Assembly (NCBI GenBank): GCA_029237695.1
Contig: CM055275.1
Location: 6,439,131 to 6,503,130, forward strand
DNA: 64,000 bases
Source of the DNA: Conchocele bisecta
Taxonomy: Eukaryota; Mollusca; Bivalvia; Lucinida; Thyasiridae
Reading direction: 5' to 3'
Shown here: one piece after another, positions 22,309-34,273 of the stretch
How positions within the stretch are numbered: position 1 is the first letter of the stretch
How the letters are laid out: every line of letters begins with the position of its first letter
Notes under the pieces: generated by a model
What the model saw: the letters and a program-made list of their open reading frames with translations, nothing else
The model's database searches: none
Told to the model about the DNA's origin: nothing
Program-made: the position numbers and the translations under genes

Positions 22309-22848
22309 TTAAGCGTACATGCCCACTGCCGTGTTATAGGCAGACAGATAGTTTTGTATATTCTGTAGATATGACATTTTCTGGCAAAATAAACATTCAT
22401 TCACCATTTGCATTACCCCGCATAATGATTGGCATTATTATACATTATACATCAGGGGCGATAACCGTGTTTTCCTTAATATGTTAACGGACAATATTAT
22501 TGAGTATCATACTTTATAATCTGTGGAAAAAAAGGCTATTTTCATATGTAAATGAGGTATAATATGTTTTAATTAATTATACTAATTAAATGCGCCACCT
22601 GAAAAATATTTTCGACACATTATGAAGTAAATAAATAATCAATAAATAAATACAGAGTATAATAGTAATGTCGTATCGAAACACGGTTATCGCCCCTGAT
22701 ATCAGTGTGGAAATTTACGTCTGATATAAAATGTATAATACAGCCCATCAATACGTGTGGTAAAAGTGAATGAATGTTTATTTTGTCTCATATGATGTCT
22801 CTGATATAAAGTATAGTTTGTGCCTATTGAGTGGGCATGTACCTTTAA
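22309..22848. mobile_element. Family C element, internally rearranged
   Basis: TTAA plus GCGTACATGCCCACTG at the left, GAGTGGGCATGTACCT plus TTAA at the right. Internal landmarks appear in both orientations, as if two copies had recombined. Confidence 0.75.
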
Positions 22849-23333
22849 CTAATCAACAATATCGCGTGATATCACGTGCGTGTAATGTATTGTATTGGGA
22901 TGTAAACGCATTACGTCGAATGGGCGTTTGCATTATGCATTATGTATTTATAGAAGGTGTAAATAGTATCTCTTCTCCGTTTCCCGTTGATACTGGTTTC
23001 TGAAAAATGCAATATTTCCACAAGTGACGTCGAAAATGGACACAACTTTCAAAGCTCATAGACTGGTTATTTGTCAAACAAATTATTTTGGGACGCCGGA
23101 TTGTTAAACGTGTGAGACATAGTATAAGTTGTTCAGTACACCTTCCTGGTTGATAGTTATGCCAAGCGGTATAAGGGAGTCAAAATGATACCACCCCTAT
23201 TATACATATTAATGAGGTCAAAGGTCACGAAGTGCATTTTGTTTTATGAATTTTTTCTGACATTGTACTTTCATGAATAAGCCTATACTGAGATGCTGTT
23301 TCTGCCAAATATGTATTGTTATAAACAACAGCT
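22849..23333. other. No gene recognised
   Basis: Unassigned; includes GACGTCGAAAATGG, also seen in altered form near 24590. Confidence 0.35.
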
Positions 23334-23574
23334 GGGGGCCGTTTCATTAAACTTCTTACGACTAAAATGTGCGTAAGTGCAAAATTATGATAGTCTGTAA
23401 ATTTCACATTAACAATGTTATCTTGTAAACAATTATTGGATTTACATTTATTGAGCATATGCTGCATATGCAGCCTATGCTCAATAAATGTAAATCCATC
23501 AATTGAAATTTCCAGACGATTCCAAATTTGCACTTACGAACATTTTAGTCGTAAGAAGTTTAGTGAAACGGGCA
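23334..23574. mobile_element. GGGGCC-ended MITE, full copy
   Basis: GGGGGCCGTTTCATTAAACT and CGACTAAAATG are matched inverted by CATTTTAGTCG and TTTAGTGAAACGGGC. The centre is palindromic (GAGCATATGCTGCATATGC). Other copies: 7255-7424 and 38652-38894. Confidence 0.8.
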
Positions 23575-23736
23575 CCAGATAACATATATATTGTTTGCAT
23601 TGTAATGTGTGGAAAAAATGTATTCAAAGTACTAAAAGTACCAAAAGCATCATGATAGTTACATATGTATACATACAGTTTTAAAGGTACACATTGTTTA
23701 TGTGCAAATATCTGATTATTTCCTTATTTTTCAACC

Positions 23737-23815
23737 AAGTGTATGTTGTTACCACTCAGTTGAACCGTCTCGCCGAGACGGTTCAATTGAATGGTTACAA
23801 CATATACTTTTGATG
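23737..23815. mobile_element. Solo 79-bp palindromic MITE
   Basis: AAGTGTATGTTGTTACCA and GAACCGTCTCGCCGAGACGG fold around the CGCCG centre. The same element is nested at 10342-10418. Confidence 0.8.
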
Positions 23816-23882
23816 AGAAGTAAGGAAAAATACAGAAAATAATCTGAATTTTATGAAAGTTGACGATCATATGTGAATCACA

Positions 23883-24371
23883 TTAAAGGTACATGCCCAC
23901 TCAGTAGACACAAAATGTTCTTTATATGAATTAAATAAGTGTATAATTGTGTCACTATTCCACCAATTCTAAAAATTACGAGTGCCCGCTATACAGATAT
24001 AATCATTTAGTAATATTTATTTTACTGATAGTAGCTCGCGGTTGTATCAAAGTAGTTTCATATGCACATGAGGAATGATATGTTTTAATTATTTGTACTA
24101 AGTAAATGATGAACCGCAAAAATTAATATTTGCGACAGATTATAAAGTATGACCATTGCACATCAAAAAGTAAATATCCGTTAATTTCTTAAGGAAACAC
24201 GGTTATCGCCATTGATATCAATGTAGAAATGTACGTCTGATATAAAATGTATAATGATGCCAATAACTACGTGGGGTAATGGTGAATGCATGTTTGATTT
24301 GCCAGAAATTGTCCCAGATGATGTATCTGATATACACATTTTGTGTCTACGGAGTGGGCATGTACCTTTAA
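23883..24371. mobile_element. Family C element, best-preserved copy
   Basis: CA-TTAA-AGGTACATGCCCACTCAG on the left and GTGGGCATGTACCT-TTAA on the right. The ends invert exactly over the first 14 bases after TTAA, and the body is a single uninterrupted copy, about 480 bp. Confidence 0.9.
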
Positions 24372-24659
24372 TTATGTGATAAACATTATCGTATTATATA
24401 TGTGGCTGTAACTGGAGAAATGGGACTTATGCCATGTGTTTGCATGAATACAAGGACATATACATGCATATACTATTTTGTTATATGCATGCGAACAGCG
24501 CAGACATTGATAGACTTTGCGGATGCAAAACATTCATAACTCATGCCGAATTGAATTTCGCTCGGCTCTGAATTTGTTTGTCATTTTCGACGTCATTTAC
24601 TGAAAACATGGTGGTATGCGGCTGTGACTGGAGAAATGTGGCTTATGGGTTTACGACCA
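24372..24659. other. Flank of the 95-bp satellite; no gene recognised
   Basis: GGCTGTAACTGGAGAAATG (24400s) and GGCTGTGACTGGAGAAATG (24620s) form an imperfect direct repeat about 220 bp apart. Confidence 0.45.
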
Positions 24660-24710
24660 GTGTATATCCAGATCAGCCTGTGCATCCGCACAGTCTGATC
24701 TGGATCTACA
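24660..24710. mobile_element. Short palindromic mini-element at the satellite edge
   Basis: TGTATATCCAGATCAG and CTGTGC pair with GCACAG and CTGATCTGGATCTACA around an ATCC loop. The right arm continues without a break into the first satellite unit. Confidence 0.7.
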
Positions 24711-26325
24711 CTGTTCACCATTCTATCAATGAACCACCCGTCGTGCTTCTAACAACATAGATTGTCATCAGACTACGGGAGTGTGCTATTTGATCTGGAT
24801 CTACACTGTTCACCATTCTATCAATGAACCACCCGTCGTGCTTCTAACAACATAGATTGTCATCAGACTACGGGAGTGTGCTATTTGATCTGGATCTACA
24901 CTGTTCACCATTCTATCAATGAACCACCCGTCGTGCTTCTAACAACATAGATTGTCATCAGACTACGGGAGTGTGCTATTTGATCTGGATCTACACTGTT
25001 CACCATTCTATCAATGAAACACCCGTCGTGCTTCTAACAACATAGATTGTCATCAGACTACGGGAGTGTGCTATTTGATGTGGATCTACACTGTTCACCA
25101 TTCTATCAATGAACCACCCGTCGTGCTTCTAACAACATAGATTGTCAACAGACTACGGGAGTGTGCTATTTGATCTGGATCGACACTGTTCACCATTCTA
25201 TCAATGAACCACCCGTCGTGCTGCTAACAACATAGATTGTCATCAGACTACGGGAGTGTGCTATTTGATGTGGATCTACACTGTTCACCATTCTATCAAT
25301 GAACCACCCGTCGTGCTTCTAACAACATAGATTGTCATCAGACTACGGGAGTGTGCTATTTGATCTGGATCTACACTGTTCACCATTCTATCAATGAACC
25401 ACCCGTCGTGCTTCTAACAACATAGATTGTCATCAGACTACGGGAGTGTGCTATTTGATGTGGATATACACTGTTCACCATTCTATCAATGAACCACCCG
25501 TCGTGCTTCTAACAACATAGATTGTCATCAGACTACGGGAGTGTGCTATTTGATCTGGATCTACACTGTTCACCATTCTATCAATGAACCACCCGTCGTG
25601 CTTCTAACAACATAGATTGTCATCAGACTACGGGAGTGTGCTATTTGATCTGGGTCTACACTGTTCACCATTCTATCAATGAACAACCCGTCGTGCTTCT
25701 AACAACATAGATTGTCAACAGACTACGGGAGTGTGCTATTTGATCAGGGTGTACACTGTTCACCATTCTATCAATGAACCACCCGTCGTGCTTCTAACAA
25801 CATAGATTGTCATCAGACTACGGGAGTGTGCTATTTGATCAGGGTCCACAGTGTTCACCATTCTATCAATGAACCACCCGTCGTGCTTCTAACAACATAG
25901 ATTGTCATCAGACTACCGGAGTGTGCAATTTGATCTGGGTCTACACTGTTCACCATTCTATCAATGAAACACCCGTCGTGCTTCTAACAACATAGATTGT
26001 CATCAGACTACGGGAGTGTGCTATTTGATCTGGATCTACACTGTTCACCATTCTATCAATGAAACACCCGTCGTGCTTCTAACAACATAGATTGTCATCA
26101 GGCTACGGGAGTGTGCTATTTGATCAGGGTCTACACTGTTCACCATTCTATCAATGAACCACCCGTCGTGCTTCTAACAACATAGATTGTCATCAGACTA
26201 CGGGAGTGTGCTATTTGATCTGGATCTACACTGTTCACCATTCTATCAATGAACCACCCGTCGTGCTTCTAACAACATAGATTGTCATCAGACTACGGGA
26301 GTGTGCTATTTGATCAGGGTCTAAA
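24697..26325. repeat. 95-bp satellite, 17 copies
   Basis: Unit starts (GATCTGGATCTACACTG or GATCAGGGTCTACACTG) at 24697, 24792, 24887, 24982 and so on to a final partial unit at 26313; the spacing is 95 bp where I measured it. Most units differ by only one to three bases, which implies recent homogenisation. Variants such as GATGTGGAT recur in non-adjacent units. No tRNA, gene or CRISPR features: there are no variable spacers. Confidence 0.97.
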
Positions 26326-27234
26326 CTGGTGGCAAAGGGCAAGAGCCACATGTCTATGGAAGGTCATATCCGCCATAATTATATTTGGCTTGGGGCTTGC
26401 TGGCTGATGACATTCTAAGTTTTATCCGTCTTTTTACAATTGTATGTGGCTTGATGCTTGCTGGCTGATGACATTCTAAGTTCTATCCGTCTTATTACAT
26501 TTCTATGTATGTGGCTTGATGCTTTATTCACCCGTACTGTTTCAATGCGTTTGTGTTGATTACATTCTAAGTAGCTTGATGTTTCACTGGTAGTGACATC
26601 CGGAGTTCCATTATTGATTAATGCATCGCTGTTTTGCTATGCGCTTTTGACAACAATAATTGCAACAGTAATTTGGGAACAACCATTATGACGCCAGGTG
26701 CGCTGCTAAAACTTAAAATAGTTCTCCCTAAAAGTATTTAATATGCTTGTATCTGTCCTACAATGCGTTGCTCTCTAAATTGGTTCCATGTCCCTAACGG
26801 TGTTGATGTAGATTGATGCCGTTTTTTCTGTTGCGCCATGTTTAGGTTAAAAGACACCAAATAGTTTTACTGTATAATTTAACCGAATCCCAGCCAGTCT
26901 TTCCTATTTTCACTATTCGTATGGATGTTGTTGGACCAACCTTGTCATGTCAGGCGCGGATCCAGGATTTCGGGTTAGGGGAGGGGGGGGGGGTAACTAT
27001 TTTGCAATACTTGACTATATTATCGAACGAGCGTAAGATTGTAGTTCAGGTTGTTGTTGTTGTGGCTGCTGTCAGATGATGCTTCTGCTGCTGCCCCGCG
27101 TTTACATTTTGGCTGCACCCCTCAATAAACAATAAATTCACAACGCAAACGTAGAAACGTGCCTTGTAACTTGTAAACAATCTTTACTCGGCGAATTTTA
27201 GGGCGGGGGGGTGGTAGCGCGCCGGGTCCGCGAA
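26326..27234. other. No gene recognised
   Basis: Near 26385-26580, GGCTTG(A/G)(T/G)GCTT with GCTGGCTGATGACATTCTAAG and TATCCGTC recurs two or three times (a diverged ~75-bp tandem repeat). A G-run is at about 26981-26992. No exon seen. Confidence 0.45.
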
Positions 27235-27550
27235 ATGTCAGTTTGATATCAGGGGCGATAACCATGTTTCCTTAAAATGATAACGGAAGCAACTATTTAT
27301 TCCATTTACTTATTGTTTGATGTGCAATATCATACTTTATGATATGTCGATAAAAATATGTATTCAGCATTTAGTTGATATAAATAATTTGAAAATACTG
27401 CGAGTCTCTATGAGTACTTAATACTTATAATTGAGTCACTATTCCATCAGTTCTAAAAATTACGAGTGCCCGCTATACAGATATAATCATTTAGTAATAT
27501 TTATTTACTGATAGTGACTTTGTATCAGGTTGTATCAGGCTATTTTCATA
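27235..27550. mobile_element. Family C element, rearranged fragment
   Basis: GATATCAGGGGCGATAACC, ATTACGAGTGCCCGCTATAC and TCATATGCAA are present, but neither terminal GTACATGCCCAC is. Confidence 0.7.
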
Positions 27551-27743
27551 TGCAATTTTCGTATGCAATTAAATTTTCCACCACATAGCCTTTATCAAAA
27601 TAGTGTGAAGCTGCATCGGCAGTCCTATGTGACGTCCATAGTGTAGCTACTACATAATACAAAGAGTGACTTTGAAACAATGTATATATTTGTATATGTG
27701 TGCATGGATATTGCCACATGTATACATGCATGAGTTTGTTTTT

Positions 27744-27978
27744 TATCCAGTCAATACAGTGCGTATGTGCCGTGAAACACGGTGCCGCGAAACATTTTTG
27801 ATATTCAGTCAATACAATTTTTGCATTTTACAGCCATTTGAAGGTGTTGACGGGATAAATAGAATAGTAGGTTAGGGCCGTAAATGGGAACACATATCTG
27901 GCGCGGCACGGAAACGGGATGTGCTCGGCAGAGCCTCGCCCATCCCGTTTCCTGAGCCTTGCCAGATATTCTCTATAT
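27744..27978 (+). mobile_element. Family A terminal-hairpin element, shortened 3' arm
   Basis: Starts ATCCAGTCAATACAGTGCG; GTTGACGGGAT then GAATAGTAGGTTAG. The outer right arm (CACTAACCTAC) is deleted, leaving GCCAGATATTCTCTATAT. Confidence 0.75.
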
Positions 27979-28070
27979 AATCAGTCATAGAGGATCTTAT
28001 ATAAGTGATAATTTAATATGAAATTTGTTAAATTAATTTACTGATTTCCTAAGAAGCGAGGCTACGCCTC

Positions 28071-28166
28071 GTTCCGTTCCGTTCCGTTCCGTTCCGTTCC
28101 GTTCCGTTCCGTTCCGTTCCGTTCCGTTCCGTTCCGTTCGTTCCGTTCCGTTCCGTTCCGTTCCGG
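28071..28166. repeat. (GTTCC)n microsatellite
   Basis: About 19 GTTCC units with one base missing near 28140, preceded by the small palindrome GAGGCTACGCCTC. Confidence 0.95.
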
Positions 28167-28299
28167 TTGATATTTATCCGGATACATCAACATATTAAAC
28201 GTTCGAGTCTACATGCATTCATTGCGTACATGTAATCACAAATCACAACAGCATGTATGTGAAAGTTGAATCTGCTTATACCCTTTATGTGAGTATTAC

Positions 28300-28556
28300 G
28301 ATATTTTAGGGGAAGGGGCCGAGTGACTTTGGTGTGGTATGGACCTGGCACCAGGTCAGGTTATTCTAATTTCAGGGCTGAATATATTTGTTCTCGATGT
28401 AAATATTCCGTTCTGATTTTGGGATTTACCCCCCAATGCAGCAGGTTAAAATGGGATCGAACCCGTTTGCCCGGCCTTACATGACCTTATATGTTGATAG
28501 GCCGTTAAACACTAATAAACAAACACACAAACAAACAAACAAACACAACAGCATGC
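28300..28556. mobile_element. Possible SINE with (AAAC)n tail
   Basis: GGGATCGAACCC (a B-box-like sequence in reverse), then GGCCGTTAAACACTAATAAA and an AAAC-rich tail. The tail and the GGCCGTTAAAC motif suggest a tRNA-derived SINE, but no A-box is clear and the orientation conflicts with the tail. Confidence 0.35.
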
Positions 28557-28569
28557 ATCATCTTGTCTA

Positions 28570-29069
28570 CTGTCTGTTTCACGAAACCTGCCTAAAGTGT
28601 AAGGCCATATAAACATTGCAAACACAATATTTATTTCGATAATATTAACTTTTATCAAAATTTAACAATAAGCATTCTTTTTATTTCGTGAAATTTGGTC
28701 AAATATTGATTTTATAGCGAAAAATGAGTTCTCTGGGAATTTAACATGAGGAAAAAAGAGAAAAACGAAAAATAAAAAAGGAAATTGATTCTGAAACCTA
28801 GCTAGATAGCTAGGAAATGGTCTGACTAAGAAAACAAAAGTTACATTTTGAAAATCAGTCAACTATTTCTGAAATTATAAAACAATTCACCATGAACAAT
28901 TCTATGGGAATTTAACATGGGGAAATTGTTTTTTCGCAATATAAATCAATATTTGACCAAATTTCACGATATAAAAAGAAGGCCTTTAATTTAATATTAT
29001 CGAAAAAGATATTGTTTTTGAATTGTTTATGTATCCGTAAAATTTGGGCAGCTTTAGTGAAACAGACAC
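28570..29069. mobile_element. CTGTCTGTT-family MITE, full copy
   Basis: TA then CTGTCTGTTTCACGAAACC at the left; AGTGAAACAGACAC then TA at the right. Long inverted similarity inside includes TATTTCGTGAAATTTGGTC and CTATGGGAATTTAACATGG. Confidence 0.8.
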
Positions 29070-29173
29070 TATATGCATAATCGCAACATCATACATCGAA
29101 GTTATAATGATCACCTTACATAGAGGTCATACTTACATATATATTACCCAAGTGCTATATGAGTGTTGTGTTA

Positions 29174-29574
29174 ATACATAGAGCATACCAGGCTAGTATC
29201 CTTTGATATAAAGCTTATCGGGCAAGGCGTAGGAATTGCGAGACTTGCCGGAGAATTCCTACCCTTTCCGAGCCGAGCCTGATAAACTTGATATCCAAAT
29301 ATATTAGCATGGTATTCTATTTATCATGTAACGTTTTCGCTACATACTGAGCACGTATGACGCTGTTTTCTTTATCGTTGAAAACAACGCGGACTTGTTT
29401 CTCTGACGTCATTCCAGTGACATAGTTCGGTAACGTCATGTGCCACAGTTCGACCAATGAAACATCACTTTTGTGTTGTCACCCGGATATTCGTACTACC
29501 AGGGCAATGCCTGATACAGAAATATGTTATCAGTCAGTACGTATTCGGCCAATACAGGACAGGTTATCTGATAT
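29174..29574 (-). mobile_element. Family B terminal-hairpin element, reversed and diverged
   Basis: Hairpin arms GCATACCAGGCTAGTATC / GATACC-like complements enclose CCGAGCCGAGCCTGAT; then GTAACGTTTTCGC and, at the far end, AGGTTATCTGATA. More diverged than the other two copies. Confidence 0.75.
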
Positions 29575-30391
29575 ACTGTATTAACCTTGCTATGCCGTGT
29601 TTTAACCTATTTCATAAATGTGTTATGGTACACGTGTAAAAAAACCTGAAGCGCATTTGATTGGCTGGCCGCCTCACTCTAATTAAGTATTCGTATTATG
29701 CGCCAACGCTATGTCAAATGAATCAAATAGAAACGTTCCAAATGGCGTCCGTAATGGCGTGACGTCATCATGTTTTCAACATCATTAGAAGCGTCCGTTA
29801 CTCAATAAAATTACTGCAATTGTCAGAATGAGCTCATGTTTGGTAGTATGAAGTGTGTACAAAGAGCAGAAACGTGTCATATGACATATTTACAATAATT
29901 TCATTGCTAGGATTAGAACTATTTTTCTCTGTGGAGATTTTCAAATATATGCGAAAATAGTCAATGGCGTCTGCTCACTGAAACAAATTGGTTTTCTGCA
30001 CTTTGGAGGCTGAATTCATGCGATAAACAGAATCTCGTTTCCCGTTGATATGATATTAACTATTTGCATGCTGGGAAATTTGTGGGCGATAAATAGTTCA
30101 AAACTAGCGGACAAAATTCCTCATATTTTCTTGTATTTCTCCCCGTAAATATCATGAATATGTCTTGGAATTTCATTAGAATTGAGTCCTGAGGACTCAA
30201 TTCTAATGAAATTCCGAGACATATTTACAGAGAGAAAAAAAACATAATTAAACTGGCGGATATTTTCGCCGCTAGCATGCAAAGCGTTTACTTAATGAAA
30301 CTCGTCAGAGGCTCGGTGCATAAATTGTGCGTGACTCGTTTCAAATGAAAACTCGATTTGCGATCCTCTATTTAATACTCTGTAAGTGTTC
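29575..30391. other. No gene recognised; one palindrome
   Basis: 30155-30232 is a palindrome (TATGTCTTGGAATTTCATTA with TAATGAAATTCCGAGACATA around GAGTCCTGAGGACTC). The rest is unassigned. Confidence 0.5.
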
Positions 30392-30612
30392 ATCAAGGTG
30401 CATGATCACGTGGTTACAGCAAAAACAACGTCGCCCACTCCAAAGTAAGTATTATTTAGTATTTTCCTTAATATACAACGGATTTTCATGAAATACGGCG
30501 CCGCAAATGTGTGTTCATTGGCTGCATTTGGTGGTCCAGGGAGTTCGGCACAGACTTATGTCGTTTTTGCGAAGAATCGATTTCGGTGTCGCAAAAACGA
30601 CAGAACTTTGGG
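30392..30612. mobile_element. Family E element, left half
   Basis: Starts GGTGCATGATCACGTGGTTA, then GTAAGTATTATTTAGTATT and GAATCGATTTCGGTGTC; it stops after CGCAAAAACGACAGAA, without the right end. Confidence 0.7.
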
Positions 30613-30844
30613 ATAACACAGTATATAAGACACTAATCTGTGCTGGGCTAATGTTAAACCGGTGATAGAATATAATAGAATAGAATAATCGTGTATTGCT
30701 TAAGCCATGCTGGCTCTTGAGCATAATAGTAATTAGCAAACATACAAGCAACATGACAATGCAAGCAAGATGACAGACAGTGGAGATGAAAGGTAGTGTA
30801 TGTGTACACTAAATAGCAGTTTTGTAAATACAAAGTTACAATGA

Positions 30845-30854
30845 GAGAGAGATG

Positions 30855-30949
<95 letters not shown>
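30845..30949. repeat. (GA)n microsatellite
   Basis: About 100 bp of almost pure GA. Confidence 0.95.
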
Positions 30950-30951
<2 letters not shown>

Positions 30952-31089
30952 ATTTATATGGAAAATTCAGAATACACTTGAAAGGGTACGTTGAAATGTT
31001 GTCAAACTCCAAAGTATGAAAGAAAATGTCCACTACTGATCAGATATACGCACATAATACAAATTCGCCTGCGTATATCTATCAATGTA

Positions 31090-31836
31090 TATAAACAGTT
31101 AAATTGATATACATTATAGATGTGACAATATTTCATCTTCGTAATTAGACTATGTAATACCAAAATATGGTCTATTGTGCTCATATTTTTTCGAAAACCT
31201 GCCTGTGCCTCGACGTATACATAATATTTTTCGGCCCATTCTGTCAGTCTATTATTTAAAACTCGTGTAAACAGCTTACCTACTGTACTTAATAATGTTT
31301 TAGCTCTGTAATTTAGTTGTATTGTTTATGCTACCTTTCTTATGGAGAGGAATTATATGTCCATCTGACCATGTGTCTGGGAAAAATGCTACGTTAAACA
31401 GCTTTTGAAATAAAGGCAGAAGTATATCTTTGCCATGAATACAAACATAATTTAACACTAAATCCGGTCCTGCACTTTTATTATTGTGGAGCTGGCAAAT
31501 TCCCTTATCAATCTCACTCTGCGATATTTCAACATTTAGCTCATCGAACAAAATGTATATTTCGGATTGAAGGAATCTATCATTAAATTGTAATATATCT
31601 TCATCTGCTTGGAAAAAATGATCTTCCGGATTGTTTATAGCTTTAAAATACTGCACAAATGAATCTGTAGTTAACTTTCTATACTTTGTGTTTATACCAC
31701 TTGCTTTCTTCAAAAGATTCCAATATTCTTTTGCATTTCTGACTCTTGCATTTAGCAGGTTATCTGTTTGCTGTTTTGCCTGCTGATATCTAGACTCACG
31801 GAGTGATTTTTTAAAACTAGATCTGGCCAGAACCAT
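31090..31836 (-). pseudogene. LINE reverse transcriptase, N-terminal blocks only
   Basis: The first piece (31836 down to 31300) contains NNKSAGPD, FFPDTWSDGHIIPLHKKG and a hydrophobic LLPLFQKLFNVAFF, the standard block preceding the RT palm. After a frameshift near 31305 the protein continues in another frame with LLSTVGKLFTRVLNNRL, QAGFRKN and STIDHILVLHSLI, which are RT blocks 1-2. It then loses similarity. The aspartate-containing catalytic motifs are absent because the copy ends here. Confidence 0.85.
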
Positions 31837-32067
31837 TCTTTGCCTATTCTGATCAGTCTTATCTAAGCGATATATGTTTAATTTATCATAGAATATTTAT
31901 TTAAGATATTTACACCTATCATTATAATTGGAATTTGTATTTACAGACGCGACATTTCCCTTAAGATGACGTACATTCACCTTCATATTAGGTGTACATA
32001 CAGAGCTAAAAATATCATTTAAACCAGACACCGCAGAATTTATTGTGTCATTGGTGGGCGTATTGTT

Positions 32068-32820
32068 TCAATCATCTATGAATTTCTCCAACTTTGATGT
32101 AGTAATTGTTGATCTCATATTATTTGTATACTCCTCCGTGTAGTCTATGTTCCATTTATATTTGTATTGTACATATTGCAGATCATTGAAAACACCTTGT
32201 TCATTTTGATCGCCAGCATTAGATGCCGACCTCAATGAAAAAGTAACAATACAATGATCAGATAGTACATTCGGATCATCAACACTAAAGGAAGACAACT
32301 AATGTAGGAGGTCAGCATTTACAACAACTAAATCTATCATGCTGCTTCCTCTGCCACCCACCACAAACGTGCATTTTCCCAACAGTGTGTCCTCACCTAC
32401 ACGACCGTTTGCAATGTGGAGGCCGGTTTCTTTGCATAGATCTATTAATAGTCGGCCATTTGCATTTACACAATTATCCTGTGTAGAACGGGGAATTTCG
32501 GTGTCATTTACATAATCGTCGGGCAATGTAGGTATGTGTGTGGCAGAATCGTCAGCAACGTAATCCGGAAGTGTACCACACCTGGAGTTTAGATCTCCTA
32601 ATATCATGAAATTACATTCATTATTTGTGGATTGTTGTACATGTATATGTAAAATATCGTCAGAAATAACAGTATATGCATGCGTCTCTGCATATGCTTG
32701 TCTTCCGCTATTTTCAGGAATAATATACACAAGACAAACAATTAAATTATGTTCAAATTCAAAATTGTCTCCCTTGAATTTAAGCCACAAGTGAGAGTCG
32801 TCCACACTTTTAACAAACAC
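32068..32820 (-). pseudogene. LINE endonuclease domain
   Basis: An APE-type endonuclease: CLVYIIPENSGRQAY, NFMILGDLNSRCG (the GDLN motif), GSSMIDLVVVN (the S-x-IDLV motif) and LSDHCIVTF (the SDH motif) occur in the right order. An in-frame stop lies between DLLH and LSSFSVDD at 32299-32301; without it the frame is continuous to 32068. The upstream start of the domain (FALLNVQGL, VLFIETW) is readable above 32900 with further stops. Confidence 0.85.
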
Positions 32821-33096
32821 GTCGTCTGCAATTAAACAACTTTTTACATATATAACAATACCACCAGAGTCACGTTTTTCATAAGGGTTTTTTATCTAAT
32901 CTATGGACAGCAAAATGTTCAAACCAGTTTACATGTATTTTGAATATGCATTTGTCCATGTTTCAATGAATAGCACCACATCGTGAGTGTTCAATAATGT
33001 TATTATTTCTGCTGACTGCAGCTCATTTAAATATTTTGTAACCAAACCCTGTACATTCAATAAGGCAAATTTGATATGCACCCTCTCTCCTCGCCC

Positions 33097-33417
33097 CTAT
33101 TGTGAATCACCACTGTTACGAGACTGGTCACGTGGACTACCTTGGCGCCTATTTCGCGGCCCAGTATTGACCGGACTGCGCTCACGTGCTATATTGTTCT
33201 TCACTGACCACGTGTTTCGTGACCCGTGGTTTATGGTATTGTTTACATCTGTATGACTGTGCGTATTTGATGCGTGCGAATGTTGTGGAATGTTGTTTTG
33301 ATCATCATGCACAGAATAGTTTGCTGTGGGTGTAGGAGGTTGGTATGGGCGTGTTGGCTGCAATATAGATGGGGAATTAGACGTGCGGTCACTATCAGCT
33401 GGACGATTCTGATTCAA
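33097..33417 (-). pseudogene. LINE leader, Asn/Ser/Pro-rich
   Basis: A 106-codon frame of low complexity (Asn, Ser, Pro, Arg, His), with a stop just before the endonuclease start. It is probably the N-terminal part of the same LINE protein; an alternative is the end of its ORF1. No zinc knuckle or RNA-binding motif is visible. Confidence 0.45.
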
Positions 33418-33419
33418 TA

Positions 33420-33880
33420 CAGTAGCGCTTTTCTGCAGGTCAACTATACGTACTATACCAATACTATACGTATACTATACCAATACGATATGTTTTCTAT
33501 ACGATATGCATATAATATAAACGTACGGTATGTTTGTACCGTACATACCAACCAATATCGTATATATATATACCATTCAAATCGTACGTTTATACGATTT
33601 TTATACATGTGTATAATTCTGGTACGTTTGTATCGTACAAACATACCAGATTATGGTATATTTATACCATATCCGTACGGATATATCGTATATACGAACG
33701 GATATCGTATGTTTGTATAATATTCGTATAGTACGTTTGTACTATACGATGATACGGTACAAACATACCAATATTATATGATCATACGATATGCTCATGA
33801 AATATACCAATACTATACGATTACGATATGTATACGATATTAGTATATACAAATAGGTAAGGAGCAGAAAAGCGCTACTG
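33420..33880. mobile_element. TA-flanked MITE filled with TATACGATATG repeats
   Basis: CAGTAGCGCTTTTCTGC at the left and GCAGAAAAGCGCTACTG at the right are exact inverted repeats, with TA on each side. The interior is ~430 bp of short alternations (TATACGATATG, TTTGTACCGTACA and complements) able to fold in many ways. Tyr/Ile-rich frames within it are artefacts. It abuts the 5' end of the LINE. Confidence 0.8.
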
Positions 33881-33884
33881 TACG

Positions 33885-34154
33885 TCTACATAAGACCGGT
33901 TATCCATTAAATTTGCACCGCTTTGTAGATTTCTGGTCGTAATGATATGTTTTTATTATGCAAAGTCATGCCGTCAACGCCAATGGGGACACATGATGGT
34001 TGACAACATAAATTGGACGTCCGAGATTACTCGCTGCATGTATTAGTCATCTAATTGTGGCGTGTTTATTACAAATATTGATTTCTGTCATATTAAAAAT
34101 TATGTTTGAATGATTTTGAATAATACGTGTCAAATGGCATGGAAACATGGAGGG
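33885..34154. other. No gene recognised
   Basis: Unassigned sequence. Confidence 0.35.
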
Positions 34155-34220
34155 TAAAGTGATCGGGAGATATACAGAAAAGAGAACGAGAGAAAGAGAA
34201 AAAGAGATAGAGTGAGAGAG

Positions 34221-34273
<53 letters not shown>

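Larger units (their letters stand above)
31090..33417 (-). mobile_element. Decayed LINE (non-LTR retrotransposon), 3' truncated
   Basis: Read on the minus strand, the order is a Ser/Asn/Pro-rich leader, an endonuclease-exonuclease-phosphatase domain, a linker, and the first blocks of a reverse transcriptase. In-frame stops (near 33095, 32299 and 32065) and a frameshift near 31305 break it. It ends within the RT domain around 31090, followed by unique sequence and a GA microsatellite. The catalytic YxDD block is missing, so it is not autonomous. The domain order fits CR1/Jockey-type LINEs, but clade assignment needs a tree. Confidence 0.85.

Noticed and set aside
24697..26325. Possible CRISPR array
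   Set aside because: Regular 95-bp repeats, but the whole unit repeats with no variable spacers, and the context is eukaryotic.
31300..32820. LINE as an active element
   Set aside because: Several in-frame stops, a frameshift, and loss of the catalytic RT blocks.
33274..33731. Tyr/Ile-rich frames
   Set aside because: Arise from the TATACGATATG-type alternation inside a MITE.
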